NCBI GenBank assembly: GCA_016714785.1 | Contig: JADKCC010000002.1 | Location: 124,001 to 188,000 of the forward strand | DNA from: Saprospiraceae bacterium | GTDB taxonomy: Bacteria; Bacteroidota; Bacteroidia; Chitinophagales; Saprospiraceae | Direction: 5' to 3' | Length of the DNA: 64,000 nt | Shown here: positions 60,150 through 64,000 of the stretch, piece after piece | Layout of the letters: each line of letters opens with the position of its first letter | Position numbering within the stretch: position 1 is the first letter of the stretch | Translations under genes and position numbers: made by a program | Notes under the pieces: model-generated | Database searches by the model: none | Seen by the model: the letters and a program-made list of their open reading frames with translations, nothing else | Told to the model about the DNA's origin: nothing

Positions 60150-60596
60150 ATGAAATTTAAATTTGAAATCATATTGGCTACGGAGTTAGAAAGTGGAGAT
60201 ATATTTTATTGTACACCTGATTTTGGATTGAATGAGTTTGGTGCAGATTATTTTATTACAGGTACCGACCAGATTTTTATTAAAGATGATTATTATGACG
60301 AAGATGATGATGGCAATTATGCCATCCTTGTTAACGGCGGTTGGAATATATGGTTTAAACCAGGTGAAAAGGTAGTCAGGTTGGCACATTATAGCGAACT
60401 CGTCAGAGTGATTGACATGGTCAAAGAAGGAAATCCGGACATGATACTTGGGCCCAACGACAGTGTGACCATAATAGAACAAATGAAAGCCGATAATTTG
60501 GATTTTAATATAGACTTATTATCCAGATTTGGAGATGATATAGATTTTAAGGACCATGAAGGAAGTAACCCACCAGATGATGAATTACCATTTTAA
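60150..60596 (+). CDS. Acidic hypothetical protein with an SSB-like C-terminal tip
   Basis: A 148-residue acidic cytoplasmic protein. I do not recognise a domain; the N-terminal 100 residues are a mix of strands and helices with aspartate-rich loops (DYYDEDDDGN). The last residues are GSNPPDDELPF, which match the DDxLPF tip by which SSB recruits repair and replication proteins; the true SSB of this genome ends EDDLPF. It lies after crtY with its own 89-bp upstream gap. Possible roles are as a competitor or adaptor for SSB-binding proteins. Confidence 0.7.
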   Translation: MKFKFEIILATELESGDIFYCTPDFGLNEFGADYFITGTDQIFIKDDYYDEDDDGNYAILVNGGWNIWFKPGEKVVRLAHYSELVRVIDMVKEGNPDMILGPNDSVTIIEQMKADNLDFNIDLLSRFGDDIDFKDHEGSNPPDDELPF

Positions 60597-60632
60597 TTAT
60601 TGGGATATTTTACAAATAGAGATGCGAATAAA

Positions 60633-61625
60633 TCACCTGACGCCTATCCACTTGAATTCATATTCGCTAACTGGATTGACCATGCGCTCAGAGATACGGA
60701 GCAGTCTATCTGGCAATTTGACTAAATAGTCTCTTGATTTTTCTCCGGCTTCATTAAGATTACAAAGATGCTCAAGGTTCCATTCGTTTACAAGATCACG
60801 GAGTATATTTGCATAATCTATGGCAGTATAAACTCCAATGCGTTGGGCTGCATCTGTAAAGTGTCCCCAAAGACCTCCGACTTGCATACCTGTTTCACGC
60901 AAAAAATGGGCTGGCATAACAATTTTTTTTCGCATCATATCTTCAAAAGCTATCAAAACCTCATTAGTATCGTACTCAAATATCTTTTTGATAAAAGCGG
61001 AATAAGCTTTTGCATGTCTCATTTCATCTGCTGCTATGACGCCGTTGATTTTGGAAAGCAGTTGATCTCCTTGCTGTTTGGCCAATGTTGCTACGCGACG
61101 GTGCGAGATATTAGTGGCCAATTCTTGAAAACTTGTATAAATAAAATTGCGATATGGATCTTGGCCTGTCTCTATATTGAACCCATCGGCTATGAGAAAT
61201 TGAGTAGATTTTTCAAATTCTTTCATATTGACTCTACCTGATAAATATAGATACTTATTGAGGAGATCTCCATGTCTATTTTCTTCAGCAGTCCAAGCTC
61301 TAACCCATATATTCCATGGATTGTCTCTGTCAGTGTTATGAATACCTTCTATCCTACTGAGCCATGTTTCGTATGTTGGCAAAGCTTCTTCTGTAATGGT
61401 ATCTCCTACAAGCACTGTCAATACGTCATAAGATAAGCCTTGTGCAGCACATTGAAGGTCTTTTACATCATTAAAGAATGTATCTTGGTGAGACGAATCT
61501 GGTAAAAAATCAGATGGTTGCCAATTGGACTCAATAGGTTTCAAATATTTTTCGACAGCCTCTGTTACAAAGTCTGTCATGGCCCTCATCACTTCAGAAC
61601 GGGCACCAAAGGGTATATTTAACAA
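60633..61625 (-). CDS. Acyl-ACP desaturase
   Basis: A 330-residue ferritin-like diiron enzyme. The two iron-binding repeats are EENRHG (in AWTAEENRHGDLL) and DEMRHA (in ADEMRHAKAY), with further glutamates before each. This is the soluble stearoyl-ACP desaturase type which introduces a cis double bond in fatty acids bound to acyl carrier protein. It helps to set membrane fluidity. It stands alone on the minus strand with 498 bp of non-coding DNA upstream. Confidence 0.93.
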   Translation of the reverse strand: MLNIPFGARSEVMRAMTDFVTEAVEKYLKPIESNWQPSDFLPDSSHQDTFFNDVKDLQCAAQGLSYDVLTVLVGDTITEEALPTYETWLSRIEGIHNTDRDNPWNIWVRAWTAEENRHGDLLNKYLYLSGRVNMKEFEKSTQFLIADGFNIETGQDPYRNFIYTSFQELATNISHRRVATLAKQQGDQLLSKINGVIAADEMRHAKAYSAFIKKIFEYDTNEVLIAFEDMMRKKIVMPAHFLRETGMQVGGLWGHFTDAAQRIGVYTAIDYANILRDLVNEWNLEHLCNLNEAGEKSRDYLVKLPDRLLRISERMVNPVSEYEFKWIGVR

Positions 61626-62123
61626 TAGAATGGATTTGTAATGAGTAACGAAGTTAACATTTATTTACAAACTGAGTGTATGTTCAGTTAAAATTTATTG
61701 TAAAAAGATATCGAACTGCGAAAATTATAGAGTTTAAGCATTGAAAATGTATCTCTTAAAATTATAAAATTTTACGATCCAATTTACTTTAGATATAATC
61801 AAAAAAGTAGAAATTAATTTTTAGAAAACTTTATGCAAGCTTTGCTTATTTAAATTTGAGAGTAGCAAAATAGTGTTGCTGGTAAACAGGAAAACTAAAA
61901 AAATACTTTTGAATAGAGAGTGTAAAAAATAATATAGAGTCCACTCCTAAAAGTCAAAAATGATGAAATGCCACTAAGACTCTAAGGTTTATAAAGTATT
62001 GATTATTAACTATATGAAATTTGGGATTTTTTGTGTTTTTGTGCCTTTGTGGCAAAATTATACTTTTCGGAGCTTACTCAATATATAAACTCAAGAGAAG
62101 AAAATTTAGGAATTTTCAAAAAA
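61626..62123. other. Non-coding gap between desaturase and trmB
   Basis: About 500 bp, very AT-rich, with no gene I can support. A G/T-rich stretch around 62025-62060 (TTTGTGTTTTTGTGCCTTTG) is of a kind often seen between genes in Bacteroidota. No terminator or repeat is certain. Confidence 0.5.
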
Positions 62124-62816
62124 TCAATTTATTGTAAAGCGAATATACTTTATTTTTCGACCATCTGCTAGGTGTTCTTTTTCATAATGTGTTTTATACT
62201 TTAATTCATCAAAAGCTAATTCTGAAGCATAAATATCATTATTTTGATAAATGATATTAGCATTTTTATAATTTTTTAATGTCTCCAAAGTAAATTCATA
62301 TAGGGTAGTATCATCTGTTTTGAGGTGAATTTCAGCACCCTTTTTAATAATTTTTTGATATTGATCTAAAAATCTGGAAGAGGTCAATCTTTTGTTTTCT
62401 TTACTCTCTCTTAGGAATGGATCAGGAAATGTTATCCAAATACTATCCACTTCTTTCGCATCAAAGAAGAGTGAAATTTGCTCTATGCGTGTACGAAGAA
62501 ACGCAGCATTATGCTGGCTATTTTCAAGTGTATTGGTAGCTCCTTGCCAAATCCTAGCACCTTTTACATCTACACCGATGAAATTTTGATCAGGATATGC
62601 TTGGGCAAGTGCTTCAGTGTATTCGCCTCTTCCACAAGCCAACTCGAGTATTATGGGATTGTTATTTTTAAAATGAGCATTAGCCCATTTTCCTTTCATA
62701 TCTACTTCCAAATCTTTTCCCAACAATAGTTTAGGGAATTTTGGATCATAGTTTTCATAGACATTAGGGTAAGAGAGTAGGTCTTCAAATTTTTTTAATT
62801 TATTTTTTTTACCCAT
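62124..62816 (-). CDS. trmB: tRNA (guanine-N7-)-methyltransferase
   Basis: A 230-residue SAM-dependent methyltransferase that modifies G46 in tRNA. It shows ILELACGRGEYTEALA (SAM motif I), FIGVDVKGARIW, and the TrmB signature WITFPDPFLRESKENKRL. The C-terminus is IHLKTDDTTLYEF. All conserved motifs are present. A TAnnTTTG-like box (TAGTTTTG, minus strand, 62837-62844) lies just upstream. It is divergent from the barrel gene at 62988. Confidence 0.95.
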   Translation of the reverse strand: MGKKNKLKKFEDLLSYPNVYENYDPKFPKLLLGKDLEVDMKGKWANAHFKNNNPIILELACGRGEYTEALAQAYPDQNFIGVDVKGARIWQGATNTLENSQHNAAFLRTRIEQISLFFDAKEVDSIWITFPDPFLRESKENKRLTSSRFLDQYQKIIKKGAEIHLKTDDTTLYEFTLETLKNYKNANIIYQNNDIYASELAFDELKYKTHYEKEHLADGRKIKYIRFTIN

Positions 62817-62952
62817 CGGTGGTATATTTTGAGAGGCAAAACTACTATTTTCCTTTGAAATGGTGGTAGTGATAATAATTTTAACTTATTATTTTGATTT
62901 AGCCATGAAGCGAAAAAGTTGAAAACTGCGTTCTAACCTTGTCAATTAAATG

Positions 62953-62960
62953 TATCTTTG
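62953..62960 (+). promoter_or_regulatory. -7 box for the outer-membrane protein gene
   Basis: TATCTTTG fits TAnnTTTG and lies 27 bp before the ATG at 62988. Confidence 0.5.
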
Positions 62961-62987
62961 CACGTTTTTATAAAATAGTACGAAAAA

Positions 62988-63848
62988 ATGAACAAGCATT
63001 ATAGTTTTATTTTTGTGATTTTCCTTTTTACAGCGGGTCTGTCTGCACAGAGTTTTGGTATTAGAGCAGGACTCAATTATACCAAATTTTCAGGTCCGAT
63101 AGAGCAAGGGGTAAATGAAAAGTTTTCATTGGCAAATGGGTTTCACTTTGGTGTAAACTATGCATACAAGGTTGCAGATATTTTTTCAATAAAGGGTGAA
63201 TTGGTTTATACACAGATTGGCAGTAAATATAATTATGACGGAGCATCATATTATAAAGTTCCAATTGGTACCAATGCATTTTCTTATGAAAAAGGCAATG
63301 CAAGGGTTGATATGAAAGTATCCAATGCCTATATCAGCCTACCGATAACATTCCAATGGCAAGCAACAAAAAAATTAGAATTTTATGCAGGTGGTTATGC
63401 ATCCGTTCTGATAGGACCTAAGGGCAGTGGAACGATATATTTTGAACAATCGGATAGTTTGTTTTTTAAGCAATCATTGATACATAACTATAATAAAGAT
63501 GTAGCTGGAGGGATAGCATCAAGTACAGCAGGTCCTTCCATTTGGGTAGATGGAAAGGTAGTGCCGCCATTAGCACGTGATGCTGGTGCATACTATAATT
63601 ATTTATCTACAGAAAAGGAGGCTAACCTTTATAATACATTTGATTATGGCCTTACTGGAGGTTTTAATTATTTTATAAATAAGGGTTTTTATGTAGGACT
63701 TAAGTATGATTATGGCCTAACAGATGTGACCAATGATAGGGTAGATTTTTTACGTAAAACGTATGATGAGAATAATAATGCTGGCATAAAAGCAAATCAC
63801 TTTGACAGAAATGTGGGTTTTGAGGTGTCGTTTGGGTTTAGATTCTAA
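62988..63848 (+). CDS. Outer-membrane beta-barrel protein
   Basis: A 286-residue exported protein with a signal peptide (FIFVIFLFTAGLSAQ) and alternating hydrophobic strands (FGIRAGLNYTKFSG at the start; VGFEVSFGFRF at the end). The final aromatic residue is the usual barrel-assembly signal. It resembles the PorT/opacity-like family of small barrels, and its function is unknown. It has a long loop near residues 150-200. The next gene begins 11 bp after its stop. Confidence 0.85.
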   Translation: MNKHYSFIFVIFLFTAGLSAQSFGIRAGLNYTKFSGPIEQGVNEKFSLANGFHFGVNYAYKVADIFSIKGELVYTQIGSKYNYDGASYYKVPIGTNAFSYEKGNARVDMKVSNAYISLPITFQWQATKKLEFYAGGYASVLIGPKGSGTIYFEQSDSLFFKQSLIHNYNKDVAGGIASSTAGPSIWVDGKVVPPLARDAGAYYNYLSTEKEANLYNTFDYGLTGGFNYFINKGFYVGLKYDYGLTDVTNDRVDFLRKTYDENNNAGIKANHFDRNVGFEVSFGFRF

Positions 63849-63859
63849 TATTTTATAGC

Positions 63860-64000
63860 ATGTTGCAATTATCCACTATTCAGTTTTTGAAAGACTTAAA
63901 AGCCAACAATAATAAAGAATGGTTTGATCACAACAGGAAAATTTATGATAAAGTAAAAGTAGATTATTTGTCATTGGCAAATGAGCTATTGGAAACTATG
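63860..64000 (+). CDS. DUF2461 family protein, N-terminal part (cut by window end)
   Basis: Only the first 47 codons are visible. The start LSTIQFLKDLKANNNKEWF matches the DUF2461 N-terminus (FL..L..NN.KEWFD.N...Y). The family has no known function. Being 11 bp after the barrel gene suggests co-transcription. Confidence 0.75.
   Translation, partial: MLQLSTIQFLKDLKANNNKEWFDHNRKIYDKVKVDYLSLANELLETM

Noticed and set aside
1..64000. CRISPR arrays, rRNA or tRNA genes and insertion sequences
   Set aside because: No regularly spaced repeats, rRNA or tRNA-like folds, or transposase genes were recognised on either strand; a dedicated tRNA scan could not be run.

Overview
The window looks like AT-rich chromosomal DNA of a Bacteroidota bacterium, most likely near the Saprospiria. 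The evidence is a mutY-ssb-gldE-gldD cluster, two giant secreted proteins with type IX secretion C-terminal sorting domains, promoters of the Bacteroidota TAnnTTTG type, no obvious Shine-Dalgarno sites, and an ECF sigma/anti-sigma/CHAT-TPR module of the kind common in Saprospiraceae.

Layout. 1-8.5 kb is a defence-like island: the end of a SNF2/DEAD helicase, a BRO-N protein, a very large Eco57I-like N6-adenine methyltransferase, a phosphoribosyltransferase-like protein, a NADAR protein and an EVE protein, closed by a terminator and a cluster of 12-bp repeats. 8.8-13.7 kb holds cinA, a 2-oxoacid dehydrogenase E2 and a TPR/PD40/OmpA/SPOR envelope protein. 13.7-19.3 kb holds two SulP transporter + beta-carbonic anhydrase modules arranged head to head. 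19.3-26.2 kb appears to contain the chromosomal origin: a cluster of same-orientation DnaA boxes lies between dtd and ctaA, and two perfect 16-bp parS sites lie 4.5-5.2 kb to its right. 26-31 kb holds metF, a CarboxypepD_reg-like protein, lon and a secreted hypothetical protein. 32-36 kb is the ECF sigma/anti-sigma/CHAT lipoprotein module. 36.7-47.7 kb holds a Nudix hydrolase, an esterase, gldD, gldE, ssb, mutY, two paralogous ECF sigma factors, two FKBP lipoproteins and a TPR protein. 47.8-55.9 kb is a tandem pair of about 1340-residue secreted proteins whose C-terminal halves are nearly identical. 56.3-64 kb holds an M14 peptidase, a glycosyltransferase, lycopene cyclase, an acidic protein with an SSB-like tip, an acyl-ACP desaturase, trmB, an outer-membrane barrel protein and a partial DUF2461 gene.

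At least twelve one-base indels, nearly all in short homopolymers, break genes that otherwise read as single full-length proteins (the methyltransferase, a DoxX-like gene, metF, lon, the CHAT module and both giant proteins). The whole of each affected gene becomes a multiple of three when the indels are corrected, so I treat them as probable sequence errors and annotate each gene as one unit. The strongest candidates for undescribed biology are the PRTase-NADAR-EVE block beside the methyltransferase, the sigma-linked CHAT lipoprotein, the SSB-tip protein, and the structured DNA around the parS sites.
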